From assembly GCF_014235875.1 (NCBI RefSeq), contig NZ_JACJUK010000009.1:1-64000 (forward strand): a stretch of 64,000 bases of DNA. Direction: 5' to 3'. Positions 10,280 through 21,980 of this stretch are shown piece by piece (position 1 is the stretch's first letter; the number at the start of each line of letters is the position of its first letter). A program made the position numbers and the translations under genes. The notes below the pieces were generated by a model. That model saw only the letters and a program-made list of their open reading frames with translations, was not told the origin of the DNA and did not search any database. The stretch comes from Croceivirga lutea. GTDB lineage: Bacteria > Bacteroidota > Bacteroidia > Flavobacteriales > Flavobacteriaceae.

Positions 10280-11866
10280 ATGACATTTGAGCAAGAGATA
10301 GAAAGAAGAAGAACATTTGGTATTATTTCTCACCCAGATGCTGGTAAAACCACACTGACAGAAAAACTCTTGCTTTTTGGTGGTGCAATTCAAGAGGCTG
10401 GTGCAGTAAAAAGTAATAAAATAAAAAAATCAGCCACTAGTGATTTCATGGAAATTGAAAGACAACGTGGTATATCTGTTGCAACCTCGGTATTAGCTTT
10501 TATTTATAAAGACAAAAAGATAAACATCTTAGATACTCCAGGGCACAAAGACTTTGCTGAAGACACCTTTAGAACGCTAACGGCTGTTGATAGCGTAATT
10601 GTAGTAATCGACGTAGCAAAAGGTGTTGAGGAGCAAACAGAGAAATTGGTTGAAGTTTGTAGAATGCGTAATATTCCTATGATTGTTTTTATTAATAAAC
10701 TAGATAGAGAAGGTAAAGATGCTTTTGATTTACTTGATGAAGTTGAACAAAAATTAGGACTTTCTGTTACTCCACTAAGTTTTCCAATTGGCATGGGGTT
10801 CGATTTCAAAGGGATTTATAACATTTTTGAAAAAAACATTAATCTGTTTTCTGGTAATAGCAAACAAAACATTGAAGAAACTATTGCCTTTGATGATTTA
10901 AGTAATCCTGAACTAGAAAATATCATTGGTGAAAAGGCTGCCAATGAATTAAGAGATAATCTTGAATTGGTTGAAGGGGTGTATCCGCCTTTCAACAAAG
11001 AATCATATTTAGAAGGTTCTCAACAACCCGTTTTTTTTGGTTCTGCCTTAAACAATTTTGGTGTGAGAGAATTATTAGATTGCTTTATACAGATTGCCCC
11101 TGCTCCCAGACCTAAGAAAGCAGAAGAACGCCTAGTACAACCGAACGAAAAAGATTTTTCTGGTTTTGTGTTTAAAATTCATGCTAATATGGACCCTAAA
11201 CATAGAGACCGTTTAGCTTTCGTTAAAATTGTATCAGGTAAATTTGAACGAAACAAACCATACTTACACGTTAGAAATAACAAGAATTTAAAGTTCTCTA
11301 GTCCCAATGCATTCTTTGCTGAAAAGAAAGAAATAGTAGATGAATCTTTTCCTGGTGATATTGTTGGTTTGCATGATACAGGCAACTTTAAAATTGGTGA
11401 CACCTTAACTAATGGTGAAATATTAAATTATAAAGGAATTCCAAGTTTTTCACCTGAACACTTTAGATATATAAACAATGCTGACCCAATGAAGGCGAAG
11501 CAATTATATAAAGGTATTGACCAGTTAATGGATGAAGGTGTAGCACAATTGTTTACACTTGAACTTAACGGCAGAAAAGTAATTGGTACTGTAGGCGCAT
11601 TACAATATGAAGTTATTCAATACAGGTTAGAACATGAATACGGTGCAAAATGTACTTATGAAAACCTACCCGTACACAAAGCATGTTGGGTTGAAGCTGA
11701 AAATAATGAAGAGTTCAATGAGTTTAAACGTGTAAAACAGAAATTCTTAGCAAAAGATAAAGCTGGACAACTTGTTTTTTTGGCAGACTCGGCGTTTTCG
11801 CTACAAATGACACAACAAAAATATCCAAGTGTTAGATTAAGATTTACATCTGAAAAAGATGTATAA
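10280..11866 (+). CDS. prfC: Peptide chain release factor 3 (GTPase)
   Basis: The 528-residue translational GTPase removes RF1 or RF2 from the ribosome after peptide release. The P-loop HPDAGKTTLTEKLL, followed by the RF3-typical GAIQEAGAVK, is at about residues 13-35; DTPGHKDF and NKLDREGKD are the G3 and G4 motifs. Length matches RF3 (about 525-530) rather than EF-G or TypA. I start at the ATG at 10280 (MTFEQEIERRRTFGIIS), not the in-frame TTG at 10262, because homologues begin here and the TTG lies inside the predicted -7 box. It is divergent from the adhesin operon and followed by a membrane protein gene after 71 bp. Confidence 0.95.
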   Translation: MTFEQEIERRRTFGIISHPDAGKTTLTEKLLLFGGAIQEAGAVKSNKIKKSATSDFMEIERQRGISVATSVLAFIYKDKKINILDTPGHKDFAEDTFRTLTAVDSVIVVIDVAKGVEEQTEKLVEVCRMRNIPMIVFINKLDREGKDAFDLLDEVEQKLGLSVTPLSFPIGMGFDFKGIYNIFEKNINLFSGNSKQNIEETIAFDDLSNPELENIIGEKAANELRDNLELVEGVYPPFNKESYLEGSQQPVFFGSALNNFGVRELLDCFIQIAPAPRPKKAEERLVQPNEKDFSGFVFKIHANMDPKHRDRLAFVKIVSGKFERNKPYLHVRNNKNLKFSSPNAFFAEKKEIVDESFPGDIVGLHDTGNFKIGDTLTNGEILNYKGIPSFSPEHFRYINNADPMKAKQLYKGIDQLMDEGVAQLFTLELNGRKVIGTVGALQYEVIQYRLEHEYGAKCTYENLPVHKACWVEAENNEEFNEFKRVKQKFLAKDKAGQLVFLADSAFSLQMTQQKYPSVRLRFTSEKDV

Positions 11867-11937
11867 CAAATTAAACTACAACTAATTAGCTGCTATTTTT
11901 TGTACTTTAGGTAAAGTAACCAATAAACTTTACAAAA

Positions 11938-12369
11938 ATGACAAATACAATTAAACCACCTACGTGGTTTTGGGTAGTTAGTATTCTAGCTCTCCTTTGG
12001 AATTTAATGGGGGTTTCACAGTACCTTTTACAAGCTTTTATGCCAATTGAAGCTTTAGAACAAATGTCTCAAAATGAACGAGCACTTTTTGAGTCAAAAC
12101 CAGCCTGGGTAACGGCATCTTTTGCCATTGCAGTATTTGGAGGAACTTTGGCTAGTATAGCTCTTTTACTAAGAAAGAAATGGGCAAGACCTGTATTTTT
12201 AATTTCATTAATTGCAGCAATAGCACAATTTATCCATTGGTTATTCTTAACTAATGCAACAGAAGTTTACGGTACATCAACTTATATCATGCCAATTTTA
12301 GTAATTATTTTCGGGATTTATGAAGTTTATTTTGCCAAACAAGGAATTAAGAAAAACTGGTTAAAATAA
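11938..12369 (+). CDS. Small conserved membrane protein, four predicted TM segments
   Basis: This 143-residue protein has four hydrophobic segments (about residues 9-32, 57-77, 83-106 and 115-134) with charged loops, and no catalytic motif I can name. Related Flavobacteriaceae proteins are often labelled sugar transporter without evidence that I know of, and I do not adopt that name. It ends two bases before a bidirectional terminator and is the last plus-strand gene before the rpoC block. Function unknown. Confidence 0.75.
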   Translation: MTNTIKPPTWFWVVSILALLWNLMGVSQYLLQAFMPIEALEQMSQNERALFESKPAWVTASFAIAVFGGTLASIALLLRKKWARPVFLISLIAAIAQFIHWLFLTNATEVYGTSTYIMPILVIIFGIYEVYFAKQGIKKNWLK

Positions 12370-12370
12370 A

Positions 12371-12402
12371 AAAAAGCCCTGACAGGTATGTCAGGGCTTT
12401 TT
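12371..12402. terminator. Bidirectional intrinsic terminator between the membrane protein and DUF3467 genes
   Basis: A perfect 9-bp stem (GCCCTGACA / TGTCAGGGC) with a 4-nt loop is flanked by an A-run on the left and a T-run on the right. It can end transcripts from both convergent genes, including the long rpoBC transcript. Confidence 0.9.
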
Positions 12403-12403
12403 A

Positions 12404-12718
12404 TTATGCTTCTCCCGCAGGACCAAAATTTAGTGGTATAGGCGGCTGTTCATAATCTTTAATAGTTCCGTGGGCTTTTTCAAAACGATTTACATTATCA
12501 TTTAAAGCCTTCAAAAACTTTTTGGCGTGTTGGGGTGTTAAAACTATTCGGCTTTTAACCTTTGCTTTAGGTGCCCCAGGCATCATACTTATAAAATCTA
12601 CAACAAATTCAGAAACAGAATGATTAATGATAGCTAAATTGGAATACGTTCCTTCAGCTGTTTTTTCATCAAGCTCTATGTTGATTTGCTTCTGATTTTG
12701 GTTCTTCTGATCTGCCAT
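12404..12718 (-). CDS. DUF3467 domain protein encoded directly after rpoC
   Basis: The 104-residue acidic protein fits DUF3467: an N-terminal ELDEKTAEGTYSNLAIINHS strand region and a C-terminal RIVLTPQHAKKFLKALNDNV segment. There is no signal peptide, so it is cytosolic. It begins 5 bp after the rpoC stop and precedes the operon terminator, so it is very probably co-transcribed with rpoBC. Function is unknown. A role linked to RNA polymerase or expression is only suggested by position. Confidence 0.85.
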   Translation of the reverse strand: MADQKNQNQKQINIELDEKTAEGTYSNLAIINHSVSEFVVDFISMMPGAPKAKVKSRIVLTPQHAKKFLKALNDNVNRFEKAHGTIKDYEQPPIPLNFGPAGEA

Positions 12719-12723
12719 TAAAT

Positions 12724-15700
12724 TTAGAATTTGAACTCTTCCTTACGAGCCATGATTTCATCGTACTCTTCTTTAGAACCAACAATGATACTGTCATAAT
12801 CTCTCATACCTGTACCAGCCGGAATTCTGTGTCCAACGATTACATTCTCTTTTAACCCTTCTAGCGTATCAACTTTACCACTTACAGCTGCTTCATTCAG
12901 TACTTTAGTAGTTTCTTGGAATGATGCTGCAGATATAAATGATTTAGTCTGTAAAGACGCTCTAGTAATACCTTGTAAAATAGGTGTTGCAGTTGCTGCA
13001 ATTGCATCTCTACCCACAACTAGATTCTTATCAGCGCGTTTCAAAAGAGAATTCTCATCTCTTAATTCACGTGCTGTTACAATTTGTCCTGGTTTAAGGT
13101 TTTCAGATTCACCTGCATCTTCAACTACCTTCTTACCAAATATTTCATCGTTTTCTCTAATGAAATCACCTTTATGAACTAATTGATTTTCTAAGAAAAT
13201 AGTATCCCCTGGGTCCTGAATACGAACTTTACGCATCATTTGACGCACAACAACTTCAAAGTGCTTATCATTAATTTTCACACCTTGTAATCGATATACT
13301 TCTTGAACCTCATTTACTAAATATTGTTGAACGGCAGAAGGTCCTTTTATTGCTAAAATATCTTCAGGCGTAATAGAACCGTCTGAAAGTGGCATACCAG
13401 CGCGAACGTAATCATTTTCTTGAACTAGAATTTGATTAGAAAGTTTAACTAAATACTTTTTAATCTCACCTAATTTAGACTCAATAATTATTTCACGATT
13501 ACCTCTCTTAATCTTACCAAATGAAACAACACCATCAATTTCTGAAACTACAGCTGGATTGGATGGATTACGAGCTTCAAATAACTCTGTCACCCTTGGT
13601 AAACCACCTGTAATATCACCTGCTTTTGCAGATTTTCTAGGAATCTTAACTAACGTTTTACCCTCTTTGATTTTATCACCATCATCAACCATTATATGAG
13701 AACCAACAGGAAGGTTATACGAACGAAGCGTTTCACCCTTTCCATCTTTAATTAAAAGTGTTGGAATCAATTTCTTGTTTCTTGATTCTGAAATTACTTT
13801 TTCTTGGAAACCAGTTTGTTCATCAATTTCAACTTGATAAGTTATTCCTTGCTCAATGTTTTCGTATGCAATTTGCCCTGCAAATTCTGATACGATTACA
13901 CCATTATACGGATCCCACTGACAAATAACATCACCTTTACTAATCTTACCACCATTTTTGATGAATAATTGTGATCCATAAGGAATATTATTGGTTGAAA
14001 GCGTAATTCCTGTTTTCTCGTCAATAATTTTAACTTCAGAAGTTCTTGAAATTACAATTTTAGCTTTTCCACCTTCGCTATTTTCACCTTGAACTGTGCG
14101 TAAATCTTCAATTTCCGCTACACCCTCAAACTTAGCTTCTAGCTTATTTTCTTCTGAAATGTTACCTGCAATACCACCCACGTGGAAGGTACGTAAAGTT
14201 AACTGTGTACCTGGTTCACCAATAGATTGTGCTGCAATTACACCAACAGCTTCACCTCGTTGAACCATTTTATTAGTTGCTAAGTTTCTACCGTAACATT
14301 TAGCACAAATACCTTGAGGTGCCTCACAGGTTAATGGTGAACGTACTTCAACTTTATCAATTGGAGACGCTTCAACTTTAGCAACTTCTTTTTCAGTTAT
14401 TTCTTGACCTGCTGAGAGTAATAACTCTTCTGTTAGTGGATCATATACTTCATGTAAAGAAACACGACCTAAGATACGCTCACCAAGAGTCTCAACAATT
14501 TCTTCATTCTTACGCAATGGTGCAACCTCAATACCTCTTAATGTTTCGCAATCTTCGATATTGATAATTACATCTTGAGATACATCTACTAATCGACGAG
14601 TTAAGTAACCAGCATCTGCAGTTTTTAATGCAGTATCTGCAAGACCTTTACGTGCACCGTGAGTTGATATAAAGTATTCAAGAATTGAAAGTCCTTCCTT
14701 AAAATTCGAAAGAATTGGATTTTCAATAATTTCACCACCACCAACGGTAGATTTTTTAGGCTTAGCCATTAAACCACGCATACCTGTTAACTGGCGAATT
14801 TGTTCTTTAGAACCCCTAGCACCAGAGTCAAGCATCATGTATACCGAGTTAAAGCCTTGTTGGTCTTCTCGTATACGTTTCATTGCTAACTCTGTTAACA
14901 TAGCATTAGTTGATGTCCAAACATCAATAACCTGATTGTAACGTTCGTTATTTGTAATCAGACCCATGTTATAGTTCATCATAATACCATCAACCTGCTC
15001 GTTAGCCTCATCAATCATTGAGTGCTTTTCTTCAGGAATAATAATATCACCTAAACTGAAAGATAGACCACCTTTAAAGGCAAATTCATACCCCATAGAT
15101 TTAATCTTATCTAAGAACTCAGCTGTTTTTGGAACACTAGTTACCGCTAAAATCTGACCAATAATGTTTCTTAAGGCTTTCTTAGTCAATACTTGATTGA
15201 TAAACCCTGCTTCCTCTGGCACCATTTCATTAAATAGTACTCTACCAACCGTTGTATCAATAATTTGATTAACTAATTCACCTTCTTCATTAAAGTCTTT
15301 AGTTCTAACCTTGATTCCAGCATTTAAGTCTACTCTTTCTTCATTAAAAGCAATTACAACCTCTTCTGGAGAGTAGAAAGTAGTTCCTTCACCTTTTACT
15401 GTGATGGTATCATCAGAAACACGTTTTTTAGTCATATAATACAGACCTAAAACCATATCTTGAGAAGGTACCGCAATTGGGGAACCATTTGCTGGGTTAA
15501 GAATATTTTGAGAAGCTAACATTAATAATTGCGCTTCTAAAATTGCCTCAGAACCTAATGGTAAGTGTACAGCCATCTGGTCACCATCAAAATCTGCATT
15601 AAATGCAGTACATGCTAATGGGTGAAGACGAATAGCTTTACCTTCAATTAATTTTGGTTGGAACGCTTGAATACCTAATCTGTGTAACGTAGGGGCACGG

Positions 15701-17022
15701 TTCAATAGAACTGGGTGACCTTTTAATACGTTTTCAAGAATATCCCAAACAACAGGCTCTTTTTTATCTATTATTTTCTTTGCAGATTTAACCGTTTTTA
15801 CAATACCACGCTCAATTAGTTTTCTAATGATAAATGGTTTGTATAATTCGGCAGCCATATCTTTAGGTAAACCACATTCGTACAGGTTCATTTCTGGACC
15901 TACAACAATGACAGAACGAGCAGAATAATCCACACGTTTACCAAGTAAGTTTTGACGAAAACGTCCTTGTTTACCTTTTAATGAATCTGAAAGTGACTTT
16001 AAAGGTCTGTTAGATTCTGTTTTAACTGCTGAAGCTTTTCTTGTATTATCAAATAAAGAATCAACCGCTTCTTGAAGCATTCTTTTCTCATTTCTAAGAA
16101 TTACTTCTGGAGCCTTTATCTCCATTAATCGTTTAAGACGATTGTTTCTAATGATGACACGACGGTATAAATCGTTCAAATCAGAGGTTGCAAAACGACC
16201 ACCATCCAATGGCACTAAAGGACGTAGTTCAGGCGGAATCACCGGAACCACCTTCATTATCATCCAGTCTGGTCTGTTCTCGCGATTTTCCTGAGATTCT
16301 CTTAAAGCTTCTACAACTTGAAGTCTTTTAAGCGCTTCTGTTTTACGTTGTTTAGAAGTTTCTGTGTTTGCTTTATGTCTTAATTCGTAAGAAAGCTGTT
16401 CTAAATCAATTCTTCCTAACAAATCAATTAAACACTCGGCGCCCATTTTAGCAATAAACTTGTTAGGGTCAGAATCTTCTAGGTATTGATTTTCTTGAGG
16501 AAGTGTATCTAAAATATTTAGATATTCTTCTTCTGTCAAGAAATCCATTTTGTTTACTTCTTCACCTTCTGGACCTTTTGCTATACCTGGTTGAATTACT
16601 ACGTATCGTTCGTAGTAAATAATCATATCTAGCTTTTTAGAAGGTAAACCTAATAAGTATCCAATTTTATTTGGTAACGAACGGAAATACCAAATATGAG
16701 CTACAGGAACCACAAGATTAATGTGACCTACACGATCTCTTCTTACTTTCTTTTCTGTTACCTCTACACCACATCTATCACAAACAATACCACGGTAACG
16801 AATTCTTTTGTATTTACCACAAGCACATTCATAATCCTTAACAGGACCAAAAATACGTTCGCAGAAAAGTCCGTCACGCTCAGGTTTGTGTGTACGATAG
16901 TTAATGGTTTCTGGCTTTAACACCTCTCCTCTCGATTCTGCTAATATTGCTTCAGGTGAAGCTAAACCGATAGAAATTTTGTTAAACCTTTTTGGTGAAT
17001 TATTATCTTTTACTCTAGCCAT
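12724..17022 (-). CDS. rpoC: DNA-directed RNA polymerase subunit beta'
   Basis: The 1432-residue beta' subunit includes the N-terminal zinc-binding cysteines ([20 protein letters not shown], about residues 66-88) and the catalytic Mg-binding loop NADFDGDQM (about 472-480). The bridge-helix and trigger-loop region contains [20 protein letters not shown], and a second zinc site with [13 protein letters not shown] lies at about 900. Length is typical of Bacteroidota, which lack the large Proteobacterial insertion. It starts 37 bp after rpoB and shares its transcript. Confidence 0.98.
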   Translation of the reverse strand: MARVKDNNSPKRFNKISIGLASPEAILAESRGEVLKPETINYRTHKPERDGLFCERIFGPVKDYECACGKYKRIRYRGIVCDRCGVEVTEKKVRRDRVGHINLVVPVAHIWYFRSLPNKIGYLLGLPSKKLDMIIYYERYVVIQPGIAKGPEGEEVNKMDFLTEEEYLNILDTLPQENQYLEDSDPNKFIAKMGAECLIDLLGRIDLEQLSYELRHKANTETSKQRKTEALKRLQVVEALRESQENRENRPDWMIMKVVPVIPPELRPLVPLDGGRFATSDLNDLYRRVIIRNNRLKRLMEIKAPEVILRNEKRMLQEAVDSLFDNTRKASAVKTESNRPLKSLSDSLKGKQGRFRQNLLGKRVDYSARSVIVVGPEMNLYECGLPKDMAAELYKPFIIRKLIERGIVKTVKSAKKIIDKKEPVVWDILENVLKGHPVLLNRAPTLHRLGIQAFQPKLIEGKAIRLHPLACTAFNADFDGDQMAVHLPLGSEAILEAQLLMLASQNILNPANGSPIAVPSQDMVLGLYYMTKKRVSDDTITVKGEGTTFYSPEEVVIAFNEERVDLNAGIKVRTKDFNEEGELVNQIIDTTVGRVLFNEMVPEEAGFINQVLTKKALRNIIGQILAVTSVPKTAEFLDKIKSMGYEFAFKGGLSFSLGDIIIPEEKHSMIDEANEQVDGIMMNYNMGLITNNERYNQVIDVWTSTNAMLTELAMKRIREDQQGFNSVYMMLDSGARGSKEQIRQLTGMRGLMAKPKKSTVGGGEIIENPILSNFKEGLSILEYFISTHGARKGLADTALKTADAGYLTRRLVDVSQDVIINIEDCETLRGIEVAPLRKNEEIVETLGERILGRVSLHEVYDPLTEELLLSAGQEITEKEVAKVEASPIDKVEVRSPLTCEAPQGICAKCYGRNLATNKMVQRGEAVGVIAAQSIGEPGTQLTLRTFHVGGIAGNISEENKLEAKFEGVAEIEDLRTVQGENSEGGKAKIVISRTSEVKIIDEKTGITLSTNNIPYGSQLFIKNGGKISKGDVICQWDPYNGVIVSEFAGQIAYENIEQGITYQVEIDEQTGFQEKVISESRNKKLIPTLLIKDGKGETLRSYNLPVGSHIMVDDGDKIKEGKTLVKIPRKSAKAGDITGGLPRVTELFEARNPSNPAVVSEIDGVVSFGKIKRGNREIIIESKLGEIKKYLVKLSNQILVQENDYVRAGMPLSDGSITPEDILAIKGPSAVQQYLVNEVQEVYRLQGVKINDKHFEVVVRQMMRKVRIQDPGDTIFLENQLVHKGDFIRENDEIFGKKVVEDAGESENLKPGQIVTARELRDENSLLKRADKNLVVGRDAIAATATPILQGITRASLQTKSFISAASFQETTKVLNEAAVSGKVDTLEGLKENVIVGHRIPAGTGMRDYDSIIVGSKEEYDEIMARKEEFKF

Positions 17023-17059
17023 GATGCTAATAAGATGTATTAAATGTTCTCTTTAAAAT

Positions 17060-20000
17060 TTATTCTTCCAATCTAATGTCTAAACCTAAACCTTTAAGTT
17101 CATGCATTAATACGTTGAAAGATTCTGGTAAACCAGGTTCTGGCATTGCTTCTCCTTTTACGATTGACTCGTAGGTTTTTGCTCTACCTATTACATCATC
17201 AGATTTAACTGTTAAGATTTCTCTTAGGGTAGATGACGCACCGTAGGCTTCAAGCGCCCAAACTTCCATCTCTCCAAAACGCTGACCACCAAATTGTGCT
17301 TTACCACCCAATGGTTGCTGCGTAATTAATGAGTACGGACCTATTGAACGAGCATGCATTTTATCATCAACCATGTGTCCTAGCTTAAGCATGTAGATTA
17401 CACCTACAGTTGCTGCCTGATCAAAACGTTTACCCGTACCACCGTCATATAAATGAGTGTGACCAAATAATGGTACACCCGCTTCTTCTGTATATTGATT
17501 AATCTGGTCTAATGAGGCACCATCAAAAATTGGGGTAGCAAACTTTTTACCTAAGTTCAAACCTGCCCAACCTAAAACAGTTTCATAAATCTGACCAATA
17601 TTCATACGAGAAGGTACACCTAATGGGTTAAGTACAATATCAACAGGAGTTCCATCCTCTAAGAATGGCATATCTTCTTGACGTACAATCTTAGCTACAA
17701 TACCCTTGTTACCGTGACGACCTGCCATTTTATCCCCAACCTTAAGTTTACGTTTTTTAGCAATGTAAACCTTAGCTAATTTCATAATACCTGCTGGTAA
17801 CTCATCACCTACAGATATGGTGAATTTATCTCTTCTTAAGTTTCCTTGAAGATCATTTAATTTAATCTTGTAGTTGTGCAACAAATCATTAACCATTTCA
17901 TTGGTTTTATCATCTGTTGTCCATGAACCAGAGATTAAATGAGCAAAATCATCAACGGAGTTAAGCATTTTAACGGTGTATTTTTTACCTTTTGGTAATA
18001 CTTCTTCACCAAGATCGTTTTGAACACCCTGAGAAGTTTTTCCGTTTACTAAAGTTGCTAATTTTTCTACAAGAACGTCTTTCAATTGTTGGAACTTAAC
18101 TTCGTATTCCAACTCTAATTTTGAGATAGCTTCTTTATCTTCAGAACGTTTTCTTTTATCCTTAATAGAACGAGAGAATAATTTCTTGTCAATAACTACA
18201 CCTCTTAATGAAGGTGATGCTTTTAATGATGCATCTTTAACGTCACCTGCTTTGTCTCCGAAAATTGCTCTTAATAGCTTTTCTTCGGGAGTTGGATCAG
18301 ACTCTCCTTTTGGTGTAATTTTACCAATAAGTATATCACCTGGTTTAACTTCAGCCCCAATTCTAATCATACCGTATTCATCCAAGTCTTTTGTGGCCTC
18401 TTCAGAAACGTTAGGTATATCATTAGTTAATTCTTCAGCACCAAGTTTGGTGTCTCTAACTTCTAAGGAGTACTCATCTATATGTATAGAAGTGAAGATA
18501 TCTTCACGTACAACCTTCTCTGAAATTACGATTGCATCCTCAAAGTTATAACCTTTCCAAGGCATGAAAGCAACCTTCATATTCTGACCTAATGCTAACT
18601 CACCCTTTTGAGTAGCATAGCCTTCACATAAAACCTGACCTTTTTTAACCTTATCACCTTTGCGGACAATTGGTTTAAGGTTAATGCTAGTACCTTGGTT
18701 AGTTTTTCTAAACTTAATTAAGTTGTACGATTTGTAGTCTTCATCAAAACTTACTAGTCTCTCATCCTCAGAACGTGTATACTTAATAGTGATTTTTTGT
18801 GCATCAACATAGTCAACAACACCATCATCCTCGGCATTAATTAATACTCTTGAATCTGTAGCAACTTGGCGTTCAAGACCTGTTCCAACAATTGGTGAGT
18901 TTGGTCTTAATAACGGAACTGCCTGACGCATCATGTTTGATCCCATTAATGCACGGTTAGCATCATCATGCTCTAAGAATGGAATTAAAGATGCTGATAT
19001 CGAAGCAATTTGATTTGGCGCTACATCTGTATAATTAACCTCTTTAGGGTCAACTACTGGGAAATCCCCTTCTTCTCTAGCAATTACTTTCTCTTGGTCA
19101 ATGCTACCATCTTCTTTTAAAGGAATGTTAGCCTGAGCAATTTTCATTCCCTCTTCCTCTTCTGCACTTAGGTAAGCATAATTCTTTATATCTACTTTAC
19201 CGTCTTCAACTTTGCGATAAGGAGTTTCTAAGAATCCCATTTGGTTCACTTTTGCAAAAACACCAAGTGAAGAAATTAGACCAATGTTTGGACCCTCTGG
19301 GGTTTCAATAGGACAAAGTCTACCGTAATGCGTGTAATGAACGTCACGAACCTCGAAACCAGCACGCTCTCTAGATAAACCACCTGGACCTAATGCAGAT
19401 AGTCTTCTCTTATGTGTTATCTCTGCCAATGGATTGGTTTGATCCATGAACTGAGATAGCTGATTTGTACCAAAAAATGAATTAATAACAGAAGACAACG
19501 TCTTTGCATTAATCAAGTCAATTGGTGTAAAAACTTCATTATCACGAACGTTCATACGCTCACGAATAGTACGTGCCATACGAGCTAAACCAACACCAAA
19601 TTGTTGTGATAATTGCTCTCCAACCGTACGAACACGACGATTAGATAAGTGATCAATATCATCAATCTCTGCTTTAGAGTTGATTAACTCAATTAGGTAT
19701 TTAATAATTGTTATGATATCTTCTTTGGTCAAAACTTCTTTGTCCATTCCAATATCAAGACCTAATTTTTTATTCATTCTATAACGACCTACTTCACCTA
19801 AGCTGTAACGTTGGTCAGAAAAGAATAATTTGTCAATAATACCTCTAGCCGTTTCTTCATCTGGCGGCTCAGCATTACGTAATTGACGATAAATATGTTC
19901 AACTGCCTCTTTTTCAGAGTTTGTTGGATCTTTTTGAAGTGTATTATGAATGATAGCATAATCTGACTGCGCATTGTTCTCTTTGTGTAAAAGAATAGTT

Positions 20001-20869
20001 TTAACGTCAGCATCAATTATCTCATCAATATGTTCTTTTTCTAAAACGGTATCACGGTCTAAAACAATTTCGTTTCGTTCAATAGACACTACTTCACCAG
20101 TATCTTCATCAACGAAATCTTCGTGCCATGTATTTAAAACACGTGCAGCCAGTTTTCTACCTAGTACCTTTTTTAAGCCTGCTTTTGAAACTTTAACCTC
20201 TTCAGAAAGGTCAAATATTTCCAAAATATCTTTATCTCTTTCGTAACCAATAGCACGGAAAAGTGTTGTAACGGGTAACTTTTTCTTTCTGTCAATGTAG
20301 GCATACATTACAGAGTTAATATCCGTAGCAAATTCAATCCATGAACCTTTAAACGGTATTACTCTTGCAGAATATAGTTTAGTTCCGTTAGCGTGGAATG
20401 ATTGCCCAAAGAATACACCAGGTGATCTATGTAATTGTGAAACAACTACTCTTTCTGCTCCGTTAATAACAAAAGTACCACTTGGGGTCATGTAGGGTAT
20501 TGTACCCAAGTAAACATCTTGAACTATTGTTTCAAAATCCTCATGCTCGGGATCTGTACAATATAGCTTTAAACGTGCTTTTAAAGGCACGCTATATGTT
20601 AGACCTCTTTCGATACATTCTTGAATAGAATATCTTGGAGGATCAATAAAATAATCTAAAAACTCTAAAACGAATTGGTTTCTAGTATCTGTAATAGGAA
20701 AGTTCTCCATGAAGGTATTGTACAAACCTTCGTTGCCTCTTTCGTCAGATTTTGTCTCAAGTTGAAAAAAGTCTTGAAAAGATTTAATCTGAATGTCCAA
20801 GAAATCCGGATAATTCGGGATGTTCTTAGCGGATGCAAAATTTACTCTTTCAGTCTGATTATTGAACAT
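17060..20869 (-). CDS. rpoB: DNA-directed RNA polymerase subunit beta
   Basis: The 1269-residue beta subunit contains the rifampicin pocket at about residues 472-510: [20 protein letters not shown] and then [12 protein letters not shown]. The residues equivalent to E. coli D516, H526 and S531 are wild type, so no target-site rifampicin resistance is visible. The C-terminal [20 protein letters not shown] block, which contacts beta', is intact. A 130-bp gap holding two hairpins separates it from rplL. Confidence 0.98.
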   Translation of the reverse strand: MFNNQTERVNFASAKNIPNYPDFLDIQIKSFQDFFQLETKSDERGNEGLYNTFMENFPITDTRNQFVLEFLDYFIDPPRYSIQECIERGLTYSVPLKARLKLYCTDPEHEDFETIVQDVYLGTIPYMTPSGTFVINGAERVVVSQLHRSPGVFFGQSFHANGTKLYSARVIPFKGSWIEFATDINSVMYAYIDRKKKLPVTTLFRAIGYERDKDILEIFDLSEEVKVSKAGLKKVLGRKLAARVLNTWHEDFVDEDTGEVVSIERNEIVLDRDTVLEKEHIDEIIDADVKTILLHKENNAQSDYAIIHNTLQKDPTNSEKEAVEHIYRQLRNAEPPDEETARGIIDKLFFSDQRYSLGEVGRYRMNKKLGLDIGMDKEVLTKEDIITIIKYLIELINSKAEIDDIDHLSNRRVRTVGEQLSQQFGVGLARMARTIRERMNVRDNEVFTPIDLINAKTLSSVINSFFGTNQLSQFMDQTNPLAEITHKRRLSALGPGGLSRERAGFEVRDVHYTHYGRLCPIETPEGPNIGLISSLGVFAKVNQMGFLETPYRKVEDGKVDIKNYAYLSAEEEEGMKIAQANIPLKEDGSIDQEKVIAREEGDFPVVDPKEVNYTDVAPNQIASISASLIPFLEHDDANRALMGSNMMRQAVPLLRPNSPIVGTGLERQVATDSRVLINAEDDGVVDYVDAQKITIKYTRSEDERLVSFDEDYKSYNLIKFRKTNQGTSINLKPIVRKGDKVKKGQVLCEGYATQKGELALGQNMKVAFMPWKGYNFEDAIVISEKVVREDIFTSIHIDEYSLEVRDTKLGAEELTNDIPNVSEEATKDLDEYGMIRIGAEVKPGDILIGKITPKGESDPTPEEKLLRAIFGDKAGDVKDASLKASPSLRGVVIDKKLFSRSIKDKRKRSEDKEAISKLELEYEVKFQQLKDVLVEKLATLVNGKTSQGVQNDLGEEVLPKGKKYTVKMLNSVDDFAHLISGSWTTDDKTNEMVNDLLHNYKIKLNDLQGNLRRDKFTISVGDELPAGIMKLAKVYIAKKRKLKVGDKMAGRHGNKGIVAKIVRQEDMPFLEDGTPVDIVLNPLGVPSRMNIGQIYETVLGWAGLNLGKKFATPIFDGASLDQINQYTEEAGVPLFGHTHLYDGGTGKRFDQAATVGVIYMLKLGHMVDDKMHARSIGPYSLITQQPLGGKAQFGGQRFGEMEVWALEAYGASSTLREILTVKSDDVIGRAKTYESIVKGEAMPEPGLPESFNVLMHELKGLGLDIRLEE

Positions 20870-20907
20870 CTATGGACAAGTTTAATAGTGAATTCTCAAA
20901 TTTGGTT

Positions 20908-20925
20908 GCGTATGACTTTATACGC
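20908..20925 (-). promoter_or_regulatory. Hairpin 2 in the rplL-rpoB gap
   Basis: A perfect 6-bp inverted repeat (GCGTAT / ATACGC) with a 6-nt loop lies about 38 bp before the rpoB start on the transcribed strand. It has no T-run and is more likely a processing or translation-control structure than a terminator. Confidence 0.5.
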
Positions 20926-20938
20926 TTCTTTATAAAAC

Positions 20939-20979
20939 GGGTTAAGGTCTATCCCCCAAACGGCGGAAAGACCTTACCC
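20939..20979 (-). promoter_or_regulatory. Hairpin 1 in the rplL-rpoB gap, possible attenuator or processing site
   Basis: On the minus strand GGGTAAGGTCT is followed 17 nt later by AGACCTTAACCC. They form an 11-bp stem with one bulged base, followed by GTTTTAT, a weak U-run. In E. coli the same interval holds a partial terminator and an RNase III site that set the ribosomal-protein to polymerase ratio. The same job here is an inference from position. Confidence 0.6.
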
Positions 20980-20999
20980 ATATTGTATTTGCTTACTTC

Positions 21000-21383
21000 T
21001 TATTTAAGCTCAACTTCTGCTCCTGCTTCTTCTAAAGATTTTTTGATTCCTTCAGCCTCGTCTTTAGCAACACCTTCTTTTACAGCTTTTGGCGCGCTAT
21101 CAACAATTTCTTTAGCATCTTTCAATCCTAAACCAGTTAATTCTTTAACTAATTTAACTACAGCAAGTTTAGAACCACCTGCCGCTTTTAAGATTACATC
21201 AAATTCTGATTTTTCTTCAGCAGCATCACCACCTTCACCACCAGCAGCAGCGCCACCAGCAACAGCTACTGCAGCAGCAGCAGGCTCAATACCGTATTCT
21301 TCTTTTAAAATATCAGCTAACTCGTTTACCTCTTTTACAGTAAGGTTAACCAATTGTTCTGCAAAATCTTTCAAATCTGCCAT
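21000..21383 (-). CDS. rplL: 50S ribosomal protein L7/L12
   Basis: The 127-residue stalk protein has an N-terminal dimerisation helix ([14 protein letters not shown]), an Ala/Gly-rich flexible hinge (about residues 35-50) and a C-terminal factor-binding domain (KTKE-like [20 protein letters not shown]). It recruits the translational GTPases such as EF-Tu encoded upstream. It follows rplJ by 56 bp, the usual order, and is followed by the hairpin-bearing gap before rpoB. Confidence 0.97.
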   Translation of the reverse strand: MADLKDFAEQLVNLTVKEVNELADILKEEYGIEPAAAAVAVAGGAAAGGEGGDAAEEKSEFDVILKAAGGSKLAVVKLVKELTGLGLKDAKEIVDSAPKAVKEGVAKDEAEGIKKSLEEAGAEVELK

Positions 21384-21439
21384 TTTCTATCGTTTTAATT
21401 CGTTTTGTAATAAATATATTAGTAATAAGTGCGTACGTT

Positions 21440-21955
21440 CTATCTTTCAGATAATGTCTTTAAAATACCCGCAAGCTTGCCACCACCAGACTTAAGTCCA
21501 GAAATAACATTTTTAGCAGGTGATTGTAACAATCCTATAACATCACCAATAAGCTCTTCTTTAGACTTAATATTTACTAGGGTTTCTAAATTTTCATCAC
21601 CTAAGTAAACTGCTTCTTCAATAAAAGCGCCTTTAAGAACTGGCTTATCAGATTTTTTTCTGAAATTTTTGATAAGTTTTGCTGGTACATTACCAGTCTC
21701 TGTAAGCATCAACGAAGTGTTGCCTTTAAGTACAGATGATAATTCACCAAAATCCTTATCTGATGCTTCCATTGCTTTTGCAAGCAATGTATTTTTAACA
21801 ACTGCTAGCTTAATATTAGCTTTAAAACATGCCCTTCTTAAATCTGACGTAGTTCCAGCATCTAAACCAGAAATATCTGCCAAATAAATTGTAGGATTGT
21901 CAGCTAACTGAGCAGTCAAATCTTCAATTACGGTTGCTTTTTCTTCTCTTGTCAT
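21440..21955 (-). CDS. rplJ: 50S ribosomal protein L10
   Basis: The 171-residue stalk base protein begins MTREEKATVIEDLTAQLAD, the conserved rRNA-binding N-terminus. Its C-terminal helix binds L7/L12 dimers. It starts 25 bp after rplA. In E. coli L10 with L12 autoregulates from the rplJ leader; the short gap here leaves little room for the same structure. Confidence 0.97.
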   Translation of the reverse strand: MTREEKATVIEDLTAQLADNPTIYLADISGLDAGTTSDLRRACFKANIKLAVVKNTLLAKAMEASDKDFGELSSVLKGNTSLMLTETGNVPAKLIKNFRKKSDKPVLKGAFIEEAVYLGDENLETLVNIKSKEELIGDVIGLLQSPAKNVISGLKSGGGKLAGILKTLSER

Positions 21956-21980
21956 TGTTATGAATTTGAGCTACTCGCTA

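Noticed and set aside
20872-21495. 207-codon plus-strand frame across rplL and part of rplJ
   Set aside because: It is antisense to two clear ribosomal protein genes.
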